Shown here in pieces: positions 15,235 to 23,376 of a stretch of 37,873 bases of DNA; the stretch's first letter is position 1, and each line of letters starts with the position of its first letter. Under the pieces are notes generated by a model. That model was not told the origin of the DNA and ran no database searches. It saw nothing but the letters and a program-made list of their open reading frames with translations. The position numbers were made by a program, and so were the translations under genes. The stretch is taken from positions 1-37,873 of the forward strand of contig JAISOO010000119.1 in assembly GCA_031275595.1 (NCBI GenBank), in the 5' to 3' direction. This stretch comes from Spirochaetaceae bacterium (GTDB lineage Bacteria > Spirochaetota > Spirochaetia > Treponematales > Breznakiellaceae).

Positions 15235-16017
15235 ATGGATTTATCAACAATCATAGGTCTAGTCGGTTGTTTCGGCATGGTGGCTTTGGGAATTATCACC
15301 GGGGGAACCGGTCTTTTAACCTTTGTGGATATTCCCTCGGTATTGATCGTTGTTTTGGGATCCTATTTTGGCCTTTTTACTTTCAGCAGCATCCCCAATG
15401 CCCTGGGTATTTTCGGTACTATAAACCTTACCTTTAAAGTTCCCAATTTTAACGAAAAGGGGCTGATTACCAAGCTCATGTCCATGTCGGAAAAGGCCCG
15501 CCGGGAGGGCCTTTTGGCTTTGGAAGAGGAATTGGAAGATCTGGATGATGATTTTATAAAAAAGGGAATGCGCCTTGTGGTGGACGGCGTGGATGCGGAA
15601 ATTATCAGGGCCCTCATGGAGACGGAGGTTAACCAGATGCAGGAACGGCATGCGTCGAAGATCTCGTCGGTCAATATGTGGGCTACCCTGGCCCCGGGGC
15701 TTGGAATGCTGGGGACCGTTATCGGTCTTATCGGTATGTTAAAGAACCTGGAAGACAAAAGCGCCCTGGGCCCCAATATGGCGGTCGCCCTGATCACCAC
15801 CCTTTACGGATCCATGATGGCAAACCTGATGATGATCCCCTGGGGGGGAAAACTCAAAGCCAATGACGCCCGGGAAGCCATGGTTAAGGAAATGGAGATT
15901 GAAGGGATCCTGTCCATCCAGGCAGGGGACAATCCCCGGATCCTGGCGATGAAACTCCTCTCCTACCTCACCCCCGCGGATCGTAAGTCCGTGGAAGCGG
16001 AAGTTCTTAAGGACTAG
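15235..16017 (+). CDS. motA: MotA, flagellar stator protein
   Basis: MotA forms the five-subunit ring of the stator, surrounds the MotB dimer and converts ion flow to torque against FliG. The 260-residue protein has four membrane segments (about 4-24, 32-52, 148-170 and 180-202), the family phrase MWATLAPGLGMLGTVIGLIGML, and the cytoplasmic loop with KARREGLLALEEELED carrying the charged residues that contact FliG. GAGGAG overlapping the flbD end serves as ribosome binding site. Whether it uses protons or sodium cannot be decided by eye. Confidence 0.95.
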   Translation: MDLSTIIGLVGCFGMVALGIITGGTGLLTFVDIPSVLIVVLGSYFGLFTFSSIPNALGIFGTINLTFKVPNFNEKGLITKLMSMSEKARREGLLALEEELEDLDDDFIKKGMRLVVDGVDAEIIRALMETEVNQMQERHASKISSVNMWATLAPGLGMLGTVIGLIGMLKNLEDKSALGPNMAVALITTLYGSMMANLMMIPWGGKLKANDAREAMVKEMEIEGILSIQAGDNPRILAMKLLSYLTPADRKSVEAEVLKD

Positions 16018-16019
16018 GT

Positions 16020-16751
16020 ATGGCCAAAAAAAAGAAATCCGATTCCGGTGGCGCCGGAGGCGAATGGATCGTAACCTACTCGGACATGGTTACCCTTATG
16101 CTCTGTTTTTTCGTAGCCCTCTTTAACCCCGATGATATGGACCCCTCCCAATTGGCGGCGATGATTTCCTCCCTGAATAATATCGGGATGGGCGCTTCCA
16201 CCGGGGGTAATACCCTCTCCCTGGGTAAAAGCGCTGATTTAGGAAACACCATCATGTCCCTCCCCGCCCAGGATCGGGGCCGTACCCTGGGAACGGCCCT
16301 CCGCCGGGCTACCAGCCTCTTTACCCCGGAGATCCGGTCAAACAAGGTCAAGGTTACCCAGGATGAGCGGGGATTGGTAATAAGTCTTGCTTCAGATGCT
16401 TTTTTTGGCCCTGCCAGCGCGGTAATTAATGTGGAAGAAACCCGGGATATTCTGCTCCGCCTGGGGACGCTCCTGGAATCCAACGAGGTCCAGGGCAGAA
16501 AATTCAGAATCGAGGGGCATACCGACTCGGAGGACACCGATCCGAACGGTCCCTGGCCGTCCAATTGGGAACTTTCCACCGCCCGATCCCTCGCGGTTCT
16601 CCATTACCTTACCGATATCGGGGTCGATGAGAACCGTTTCCAGGTGGCGGGATTCGCCGATACCATGCCCATAAGCCGGGACGATACCCCCGAAGGTATG
16701 GCCTATAACCGGCGGGTGGATGTGATCATTCTTGACGACGGACATTTGTAA
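16020..16751 (+). CDS. motB: MotB, flagellar stator protein with peptidoglycan-binding domain
   Basis: MotB anchors the stator to the cell wall and carries the ion-binding aspartate. In this 243-residue protein the single membrane segment is about 16-36 and holds Asp22 in TYSDMVTLMLCFFVALF, the expected ion-binding residue. An OmpA-like domain (about 115-240) has the signatures EGHTDSED, WELSTARSLAVLHYL and MAYNRRVDV. It starts 2 bases after motA. In other spirochaetes fliL follows at once; here the next gene is convergent, with only 12 bases between stop codons and no terminator. Confidence 0.95.
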   Translation: MAKKKKSDSGGAGGEWIVTYSDMVTLMLCFFVALFNPDDMDPSQLAAMISSLNNIGMGASTGGNTLSLGKSADLGNTIMSLPAQDRGRTLGTALRRATSLFTPEIRSNKVKVTQDERGLVISLASDAFFGPASAVINVEETRDILLRLGTLLESNEVQGRKFRIEGHTDSEDTDPNGPWPSNWELSTARSLAVLHYLTDIGVDENRFQVAGFADTMPISRDDTPEGMAYNRRVDVIILDDGHL

Positions 16752-16763
16752 GAACGGGGCCCG

Positions 16764-17420
16764 TCAGCCTTCTTCGTTTTGCTTGCGGTGTAACAGGGCT
16801 ATGGCCAGATCCACCTCCGCCAGGGTGGTTCCCAGCCGGGACGCAATAAGCTCCGATGAAAGGCCCGTCCCGGCGAGCTTTTTTACCTGTTCGGCAAAGG
16901 ACGGGGGTTTGGGCTGAATAGCTATGGGGGACCGGATAAAGCGGGGCATTCCCGGCTGTTGGCCTTTCCCATTCCGGTCAGGTTCTCGAGCTTCCGGGAT
17001 TATCTCCGGGGCTTCGGGGGATGGTCGGTTTAGCGCCGTTTCGGCTCCTGTTTTTTCCGGGGGGCTCTCCCGTGTGCCGGAAGCCCGGGCTTCCCCGGTA
17101 GTTAAAACGGACCGTTTCAGTCCCAACTCGGCATAAGCCGCCTCCTGTTTTTTTTCCCGGTTTACCTCCCGGTTATAGACGGCTATCCGCCGATCCACGT
17201 CTTCCAGAAGGGTTCGCAAGGTTTTTATACGCTCCCCCACCAGAGCGGCGTCCCGGTCGGTGATGGCATCGATCTCGGCGATGAGCTTATCCGCCTCTTC
17301 CCGAAATTCCCCCAGGATCCGTTCCGGTCCGGTTCTACGCCGGAGATAGGCACGAAAAAATACAAAAGAAAATCCGCACAGGATCAAACTGATCGATGAA
17401 AAAAGAAGGGATAGATACAT
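16764..17420 (-). CDS. Membrane-anchored coiled-coil protein with a C-terminal helix-turn-helix-like tail (DUF6115-like)
   Basis: The 218-residue protein has an N-terminal membrane segment (about 5-25), a charged coiled-coil region (about 35-100), a Pro/Glu-rich variable linker and a C-terminal helical unit (about 178-215) with FAEQVKKLAGTGLSSELIASRLGTT. That tail resembles the end of DUF6115 proteins, which occur at the 3' end of flagellar operons in several phyla. A flagellar role is inferred from position only. It is the last gene of the minus-strand half-operon and ends 12 bases from the motB stop. GGAG lies 8 bases before its ATG. Confidence 0.72.
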   Translation of the reverse strand: MYLSLLFSSISLILCGFSFVFFRAYLRRRTGPERILGEFREEADKLIAEIDAITDRDAALVGERIKTLRTLLEDVDRRIAVYNREVNREKKQEAAYAELGLKRSVLTTGEARASGTRESPPEKTGAETALNRPSPEAPEIIPEAREPDRNGKGQQPGMPRFIRSPIAIQPKPPSFAEQVKKLAGTGLSSELIASRLGTTLAEVDLAIALLHRKQNEEG

Positions 17421-17433
17421 GGATTCTCCGCTT

Positions 17434-17769
17434 TCATCCGCTTACATCGATATTTCTTCCCAGATCCGGATCCCGAAACACCAGGGGCTCTCCCGGCTGT
17501 TCATCTTCGGGGTTTTCATCCTTTCCCTCCCGGCCCTGCTTTTCTTCGCCGGCATTTTTCCGGGGAGCTCTGTCCCTGATCGTTTCGGCGCCTTCTCCGG
17601 TATCCTGGTATTCATTTACCGACTGAATCCGCTGGTCGGTTTTTCGCTGAATTTGATCCCCCTGCAGGGCCTGTTGTATTTGCAGTCCCTCCTTTTGGGC
17701 GGCCTGATTTTTACCGACCTTGTCCAATTGCGTAAACAGGGTTTGCAGGTCAATAGGCTGAATAGCCAT
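17434..17769 (-). CDS. Small conserved flagellar-operon protein of unknown function
   Basis: The 111-residue product begins MAIQPIDLQTLFTQLDKVGK, followed by a Gln-rich helical part and a highly charged, disordered Glu/Gly/Arg tail. I place the start at the ATG at 17769 because GAGGTG lies just upstream; a GTG two codons earlier would overlap that site. It overlaps the 3' end of fapA by 20 bases, indicating translational coupling. Comparable short proteins with the MAIQPIDLQ-type start occur next to fapA in treponemes as far as I recall. The function is unknown. Confidence 0.68.
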   Translation of the reverse strand: MAIQPIDLQTLFTQLDKVGKNQAAQKEGLQIQQALQGDQIQRKTDQRIQSVNEYQDTGEGAETIRDRAPRKNAGEEKQGREGKDENPEDEQPGEPLVFRDPDLGRNIDVSG

Positions 17770-19711
17770 CGTCACCTCGACTTATTTTTTCTTCCGATTC
17801 CTCATATTTGATTACCCGTATCAGCCCGTTTTCAAGGATAAAGGTTACCGCCTTGTATTCATTCCGCACCTCCTCTTTGACATCCCGGATAATAATCTTG
17901 ACCCCGGGATATACCTTGGAGGAAGCGGAAATCCGCCCCCGGCTTTTTATACCGTTAAGAATTTCCTGAACTTCATCGATATCCTCGTTAATTTTACGCA
18001 GTTCCCCCATAAGCTCGTTCCGCTTATCCATCAATTCCTTCATGAAAGTCTCTTTATCGTCGGGCAGGGACTTACGTTGTTTTTTAATATTGATAAGGGT
18101 TTGCAGATTAAGCCGTACTTCCTCAAGCTGCTTTACCAGGGCTTCCTTATTTTCCGTAAATGACCCCAGTTTTTCTTTATGTTTAGGATCAAACCCTACT
18201 TCGCAGATAGTCTCGGTACCGCTGGTAGGACTCCCCAGGGTTTGCGCGATAATCTCGTCGGTGGCCCTGAGCCGCCCCCCCACAATATGAGCCCGTTTTC
18301 CCTGGCAGGCGATCCGTTTGTAGGCGTCAACCTGGGAATTGATAATCCCATCGGAAGCGATTACCATATTTCCCGCTTCAACGCTGGTATTCTCAATAAA
18401 CCGGGCCCAAAGGGAACGTCCCGTCCGCACGGTGCCGGTACCTTTACCGGTAATGCCCTGGTGAACGATGATATCCCCCTCCGCATCCAGTTCTGCCTTT
18501 TCCACCGTACCGTGGATCTCAATGTTCCCCGCCGCCTTAACGGAAAATCCGGCATCTACATTACCGGTCACCACGACCGTCCCCAGGAAAATAATGTTTC
18601 CGGTTTTAATATCCACATTCCCCTTGACGGTATATATGGGCTCCACGTTTATCTTATTGTTTACCACCACCACCTGACCGTTTATATCGGCATAGATGGT
18701 GAGATCATCATCCCCCACATGAACGTTTTTTCCCAGCGGCATGGCTATGTCCCTCCCGTTGATTGCGGGGAGTACCTTACCGCTGACGGTCATCCCCGGG
18801 CTTCCCAATTCCGGGGGTATTTTTTTTGCCAGGGGCTGTCCTTCCACCACATTCTGAATGATGTGGAGATCCTTAAAATCCACCTGCCCGTTGAATCCTT
18901 CCCGAAGGCGCACTTTAGTCTGATCCGCCTCAAAATTATACTGAATATAGGCGTCCCGGCCGCTGCTTGGTTTAGTCCCTTCGGCCACGAGAATATTCTC
19001 CTTATATACCGGCCGGTCCGCAAAGTTCCGGATAAAATCTTCTTTAACTCCATGCACAATGTGGTTGTTTCGCAGAAAGCTTAAGATGGTTTCTGCGGGA
19101 AGATCACAGCCCCCCAAGCCGGGAGGAGTTATATTAATGTAGGCTTTCATTCCCATATCAGAAACATCCACACTGAGATAGGCATCATTCATGGGATTAT
19201 TTTCAAAATTCCCTATCTTGACAAAGACCTCCTCGGCTTTTTTGACGGTTTCGGATAGCAGGGGTATATCAACATCCTTGACCACCCGGCGCTTCAGAAG
19301 CTCCATAACAAAGGCTTCGGTGATCTTTTTCCCCTTTCCCATGGGAGGCACCACCTTGAGAAAGGCCCCTTCCGGGTAAAAATGAACAAAGGCATCGCCG
19401 TCTTTATCCGCGACAATCGGGACTTCATCTATGACTTTTTCTTCTTCCACAGAATCCGGTTCCGTTTCTTTTTTAGCCAGTACCCGTTCATAGGCCCGGA
19501 TCTTCCAGTCTTTTTGCCCTTTACCCAGGATCCCCGGGAAGCCCCGGTCAATAACTTCGTACTCCAACCGCCGTATGGGAAGATTGAGAAGAACCGCCGC
19601 TTCGGACACCGCCTTTTCCAAGGTAGAACCGGTAACGTCAATGGTTCGTATAATCCGATCTTGTTCCAGGCTTTCCTTCATGATTTGCTGAAGCTGGACA
19701 AAATCGACCAT
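17750..19711 (-). CDS. fapA: FapA-family polymer-like protein (DUF342) with an N-terminal Jag-N domain
   Basis: The 653-residue protein has a Jag-N domain at about 20-80 (ending in the phrase RGFPGILGKGQKDWKIRAY) and then the FapA region. Its core is a right-handed beta-helix rich in short hydrophobic repeats such as GNVDIKTGNIIFLGTVVV and GNIEIHGTVEKAEL (about 360-480), followed by a coiled coil (about 520-590) and a C-terminal beta part. FapA-type proteins are linked to flagellar assembly and polar or cell-wall organisation, but the mechanism is unclear. It follows fliA by 22 bases. GGGGGGAA precedes the start. Confidence 0.85.
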   Translation of the reverse strand: MVDFVQLQQIMKESLEQDRIIRTIDVTGSTLEKAVSEAAVLLNLPIRRLEYEVIDRGFPGILGKGQKDWKIRAYERVLAKKETEPDSVEEEKVIDEVPIVADKDGDAFVHFYPEGAFLKVVPPMGKGKKITEAFVMELLKRRVVKDVDIPLLSETVKKAEEVFVKIGNFENNPMNDAYLSVDVSDMGMKAYINITPPGLGGCDLPAETILSFLRNNHIVHGVKEDFIRNFADRPVYKENILVAEGTKPSSGRDAYIQYNFEADQTKVRLREGFNGQVDFKDLHIIQNVVEGQPLAKKIPPELGSPGMTVSGKVLPAINGRDIAMPLGKNVHVGDDDLTIYADINGQVVVVNNKINVEPIYTVKGNVDIKTGNIIFLGTVVVTGNVDAGFSVKAAGNIEIHGTVEKAELDAEGDIIVHQGITGKGTGTVRTGRSLWARFIENTSVEAGNMVIASDGIINSQVDAYKRIACQGKRAHIVGGRLRATDEIIAQTLGSPTSGTETICEVGFDPKHKEKLGSFTENKEALVKQLEEVRLNLQTLINIKKQRKSLPDDKETFMKELMDKRNELMGELRKINEDIDEVQEILNGIKSRGRISASSKVYPGVKIIIRDVKEEVRNEYKAVTFILENGLIRVIKYEESEEKISRGDDGYSAY

Positions 19712-19733
19712 AAATTCCCCCCGGATAGGACTC

Positions 19734-20546
19734 CTACATAATACCCTTACGGATATTGGTCAACTTAGCCCGGAGCCGGAGTATGGCCTTGGTATGCAGC
19801 TGGGATACCCGGGACTCGGTTACCTCCAATACCTGACCGATTTCTTTAAGGGTAAGTTCCTCATAATAATAAAGGACCAGGATCTTTTTTTCTTTGTCGG
19901 GCAATTCCTGAATGGCCTCTACGATAACCCGGCGGATCTCCTCTTTTTCTACGATCACATCAGGGTTCATGCTGGAAGGCGATTCAATACTGTCCCCTAT
20001 GGAGACTTTATCATTTTCATCCCCGGAAAACCATACATCATTGAGAGAAAGTATGGAAGTTCCTGAAATTTTCATAATGGTTTTAAGATATTCGGCTTCA
20101 CTCATCCCCAGGGCCACGGCTATTTCCTGATCCGAGGCGGTTCTTCCCAATTGGGCCTCCAAGGCCCCAATGGTTTCCTCCACTTCCTTGGTTTTTTGAC
20201 GCACCGACCGGGGAACCCAATCTATGGATCGCAGTTCATCAAAAATAGCTCCCCGGATTCGGGTTACCGCATAGGTTTTAAATTTAACATTTTTTTCGGG
20301 ATCAAATTTATCAATGGCATCCATAAGGCCAAAAGCACCGTAGCCCACAAGATCGTCAAATTCAACATTGGCAGGCATACCTATCGCGACTTTGCCGGCG
20401 ACATATTTTACTAATGGGGCATATTGTCGGATAAAAAGTTCCCGAATTTCCGGGTCCCGGGTTTTTCGGTACGCTACCCAAAGTTCCTCCTCTGTTTTTT
20501 GTTCAGGAGAACGGTGGGCTGTATTGTTTCTGAGGACATTCCCCAT
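19734..20546 (-). CDS. fliA: FliA/WhiG-type flagellar sigma factor (sigma-28)
   Basis: The 270-residue sigma factor directs RNA polymerase to late flagellar and chemotaxis promoters. Region 2 is clear ([54 protein letters not shown]), region 3 includes [10 protein letters not shown], and region 4 ends with [25 protein letters not shown] as the -35-binding helix-turn-helix. It matches FliA rather than a housekeeping sigma because region 1.1 is missing. It stands between the putative flgV and fapA. No flgM anti-sigma gene is in the window. Confidence 0.95.
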   Translation of the reverse strand: MGNVLRNNTAHRSPEQKTEEELWVAYRKTRDPEIRELFIRQYAPLVKYVAGKVAIGMPANVEFDDLVGYGAFGLMDAIDKFDPEKNVKFKTYAVTRIRGAIFDELRSIDWVPRSVRQKTKEVEETIGALEAQLGRTASDQEIAVALGMSEAEYLKTIMKISGTSILSLNDVWFSGDENDKVSIGDSIESPSSMNPDVIVEKEEIRRVIVEAIQELPDKEKKILVLYYYEELTLKEIGQVLEVTESRVSQLHTKAILRLRAKLTNIRKGIM

Positions 20547-20558
20547 ATAATATCCTTT

Positions 20559-21215
20559 CTACTCCCTTTTTAATATGGTTTGTATCGCAGATGCCATATC
20601 ATGGGTACTAAAATCACCATCCAGAACATCGGAGCTACTTCCCGCCGTTTTTTTTTCAGCCAAACTATCGGGGGATATTATAAACTCCGATAATTCCTCG
20701 TCATCCTGCCGGTTCCCACCCGGTGAAAACACCGCGGATAGACTTTCCAAATCGGGAAGTTCTTCCGCAAGACCGGAAGAATCCACCGGCAACACCAACT
20801 CCGCCCCCGGAGTTGGTGTTGAGGGATTTTCATCCATATTCCCCTCATTAGTATATTCAATATTATCCTTTTGATCCAGCCCCGAAGGATTTTCAAATGT
20901 GGATGCTTCGGCAGTCCCAGAGGTATATTCCCCCACATCCGCATTCGGGATCTCGTCTTCGGAATTATCTTCAAGAGAAATATCCACCACAGAGCCGGTT
21001 TGCTCTTTATCTTCATCATCATTTTCGGGACCGGTCAGCAATTCCGGTAAAAAACGAAGGATAAGCCAATAGCCCCCTCCGGACAAAAGAAAAAATACCG
21101 CGGCAAAAACAAACGCCCGGGCTATGGCAAGAATTCCCGCCCCGCTGATAAGGCCGATGAATAGGGAGAAAACAAAGGCTATCCCCGCGGCAATACCGCT
21201 TAGTTTAAAATTCAT
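20559..21215 (-). CDS. flgV: Putative FlgV-like membrane protein between flhG and fliA
   Basis: The 218-residue product has two membrane segments near the N terminus (about 5-27 and 29-55) with Gly-rich phrases SGAGILAIARAF and LSGGGYWLI, and then a long acidic, Ser/Thr/Asp-rich, probably disordered cytoplasmic tail. Its place between flhG and fliA is that of BB0268, now called FlgV, a conserved membrane protein that influences flagellar assembly. The name is therefore given on synteny and membrane pattern, not on a diagnostic motif. A strong GGGAGGTAGG precedes the ATG. The tail could be a treponeme-specific extension, since BB0268 is shorter. Confidence 0.6.
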   Translation of the reverse strand: MNFKLSGIAAGIAFVFSLFIGLISGAGILAIARAFVFAAVFFLLSGGGYWLILRFLPELLTGPENDDEDKEQTGSVVDISLEDNSEDEIPNADVGEYTSGTAEASTFENPSGLDQKDNIEYTNEGNMDENPSTPTPGAELVLPVDSSGLAEELPDLESLSAVFSPGGNRQDDEELSEFIISPDSLAEKKTAGSSSDVLDGDFSTHDMASAIQTILKRE

Positions 21216-21265
21216 CCTACCTCCCGCTCAAAAGACTGAAAAAGAGGCCCCATGGGGGTGTATCC

Positions 21266-22168
21266 TCAAAAACGGCCAAATAACCGCTTGAACATGGTTT
21301 TGAATCCCCCTCCCTCCCGGGGCTCGCTTTTCTCCATCCTCCCCACGATGTGCTGGACACATAAAGAGGCCCGGCACTTCGGATCAACCACCATAAAGGG
21401 CCGTTGGCGCAGTACCGCGTGGGAAACAGCCGGATCATCATAAATAAACCCCAAATATTCCACCTTGAGGTTCAAAAACTGCCCCGCGATACTCGTCATC
21501 CGGTCGGCAACCTTTTTTGCTTCCACCACGGATTTCACCCGGTTTACTACCAGTTTAAGCCCCATATTCAAGTTGTCAATTTCGGTGGCGATTATTTTGA
21601 TAATACCATAGGCATCGGTAATAGCGGTAGGTTCCGGGGTCGTGATGATCACCGCATCATCGGCGGCGGCGATAAAGTCCAATACATTACTGGAAACTCC
21701 GGCGCTGGTATCAATGATAATAATGTCGGCATTGGAGAGGGTATCCAGCTCGTTGATAAAATTCTGCCGTTCAATTTCATTGAGATTGGCTATTTTAGAA
21801 AAACCCGATGCCCCGGCCACGATGGAAATACCGTATTCGGTCTCCAATAGGATTTCTTTCATGGTTTTTTGTTTGCGGATCACATGATACAAGTTGAATT
21901 TGGGGACCATGTTCAACATCACATTGACATTGGCCAGCCCCAAATCCGCATCCATAACCACCACTTTTTTTCCCAGCCGGGCGTAGGCCAGGGCCATGTT
22001 TACCGACATATTGGTTTTTCCTACCCCCCCCTTACCGCTGGTAATAGTGATAATACGGGTTTTTTTGGTGTCCTTTGCCTGGGACGGTTTTCCCTGGACG
22101 CTGCTTCTGTTCCGCATCATTTCCCGCAAGCGTTCTGCCTGATCTTCCATCATTATCTCCAACTTCAT
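21266..22168 (-). CDS. flhG: FlhG (FleN/YlxH), MinD-like ATPase controlling flagellar number
   Basis: FlhG limits flagellar number and works with the GTPase FlhF. The 300-residue protein has the N-terminal activator motif DQAERLR at residues 9-15, which in FlhG proteins stimulates FlhF GTP hydrolysis, and then the deviant Walker A GKGGVGKT at 45-52, DADLGLANVNVML and IIIDTSAGVS. The C terminus ends in an amphipathic basic helix (FKTMFKRLFGRF), the probable membrane-targeting sequence. It overlaps flhF by 4 bases (ATGA), so the two partners are coupled in translation. Confidence 0.94.
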   Translation of the reverse strand: MKLEIMMEDQAERLREMMRNRSSVQGKPSQAKDTKKTRIITITSGKGGVGKTNMSVNMALAYARLGKKVVVMDADLGLANVNVMLNMVPKFNLYHVIRKQKTMKEILLETEYGISIVAGASGFSKIANLNEIERQNFINELDTLSNADIIIIDTSAGVSSNVLDFIAAADDAVIITTPEPTAITDAYGIIKIIATEIDNLNMGLKLVVNRVKSVVEAKKVADRMTSIAGQFLNLKVEYLGFIYDDPAVSHAVLRQRPFMVVDPKCRASLCVQHIVGRMEKSEPREGGGFKTMFKRLFGRF

Positions 22169-23370
22169 TCAATATGGGGGAACCGTTTTTCAATTTTATC
22201 CCGGTTTATCTTAAATTCTTCCAGGTTGATCAAAAACGGAATCACTCCGGCTTTATGCATATCATCGGGAACATGCTGACCATCGGTAATATACGAAATG
22301 GATTTTCCCTTATCCGCCAGGGCGCTGATTACATTCCCTACCCGGATGGTTTCGTCCAATTTAGTGATGATCACCGACCGGTAATTAAAGGGCTCAAACT
22401 GCTGGAGAATTTCCCGCAGGTCACTGTATTTTGTGGGAGCCGCCACGGCAAGGTGTACTTCGGCGGTGGAACCACAACCTGAGAGCATCTGCTTCATTTC
22501 GGCGATTTCCACCGAATCCCGGGGATTTTTCCCGATGGTATCTACCAGAATCAAATCAACCTCCTCCGAATAGAGGGCGATGGTCTTTTTTAGATCTCCG
22601 TAATTATCCACGCACGAAACGGGGATATCCATGATATCTCCATAGGTTTCAACCTGGAGTTTAGCGCCGATCCGGTAATTATCAATGGTGATCATCCGGA
22701 CCGAAAGGGGGTGGTTTTCCTTATTCCCCGGTCCGAAAATCGCCGCCAATTTGGCGATGGTGGTAGTTTTGCCGACCCCGGTGGGACCTACCAGGATCAT
22801 GATCCTGGGCCGTTTTTTGGGAGGGTCCGGTTTAAAAATATCTATGCTTTCTCCTATCCACTCCACCACCTGGTCCTGTACCTGATCGTAATCGTTTAAT
22901 ATTTCCAGGGGAAATTCTTTTTTCATCCGGTCCAGGATATTTCTGCTGTAGCCCGGGGAAAAATCATTGAGATCAAGAATTTCTCCGATCCGGGTCAGGG
23001 TGGAGTGTTCTTCTCCCGGGGGGGTATTGAGCTTTTTCTTTAAGTTCAACACCTCATTGAGGATCGTCTGCTGGATGAGGTCGGTTTTTTCCTGATCCGC
23101 CTTGTCCGTTCGGGAAGCCGCGGCAAGGACTTTTTCCTTCTCTTTTTGAAAATCCAAGGGTTGGGAAGATACCTGTCCGGCGGCGGTATAGGGGGTATAA
23201 TCCCTGGGGATTATACCGGTCATTTCCACGCCCTCTTTGGTAAAAAAACCAAACACCCCTCCGATGCGGATGGATTTTTGCATCATTACCCGGGCCCGGT
23301 CTCCATATTTCATCCGAATCTTTTGACGGCACTCGTCCTCGGTCAGCCCTTGTTCAGTAAAATAATTCAT
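22165..23370 (-). CDS. flhF: FlhF, SRP-type GTPase for flagellar placement
   Basis: FlhF is a signal-recognition-particle-like GTPase that sets where flagella are built. The 401-residue protein has a variable N-terminal B domain (1-120), an N domain and a G domain with GPTGVGKTT at 195-203, DTIGKNPRD near 277 and TKLDE near 343. The usual SRP DTAGR is here DTIGK, a change seen in FlhF from some spirochaetes and not a sign of inactivity. It starts 6 bases after flhA and overlaps flhG by 4 bases. Its Shine-Dalgarno lies in the end of flhA. Confidence 0.94.
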   Translation of the reverse strand: MNYFTEQGLTEDECRQKIRMKYGDRARVMMQKSIRIGGVFGFFTKEGVEMTGIIPRDYTPYTAAGQVSSQPLDFQKEKEKVLAAASRTDKADQEKTDLIQQTILNEVLNLKKKLNTPPGEEHSTLTRIGEILDLNDFSPGYSRNILDRMKKEFPLEILNDYDQVQDQVVEWIGESIDIFKPDPPKKRPRIMILVGPTGVGKTTTIAKLAAIFGPGNKENHPLSVRMITIDNYRIGAKLQVETYGDIMDIPVSCVDNYGDLKKTIALYSEEVDLILVDTIGKNPRDSVEIAEMKQMLSGCGSTAEVHLAVAAPTKYSDLREILQQFEPFNYRSVIITKLDETIRVGNVISALADKGKSISYITDGQHVPDDMHKAGVIPFLINLEEFKINRDKIEKRFPHIE

Positions 23371-23376
23371 ATTTAT

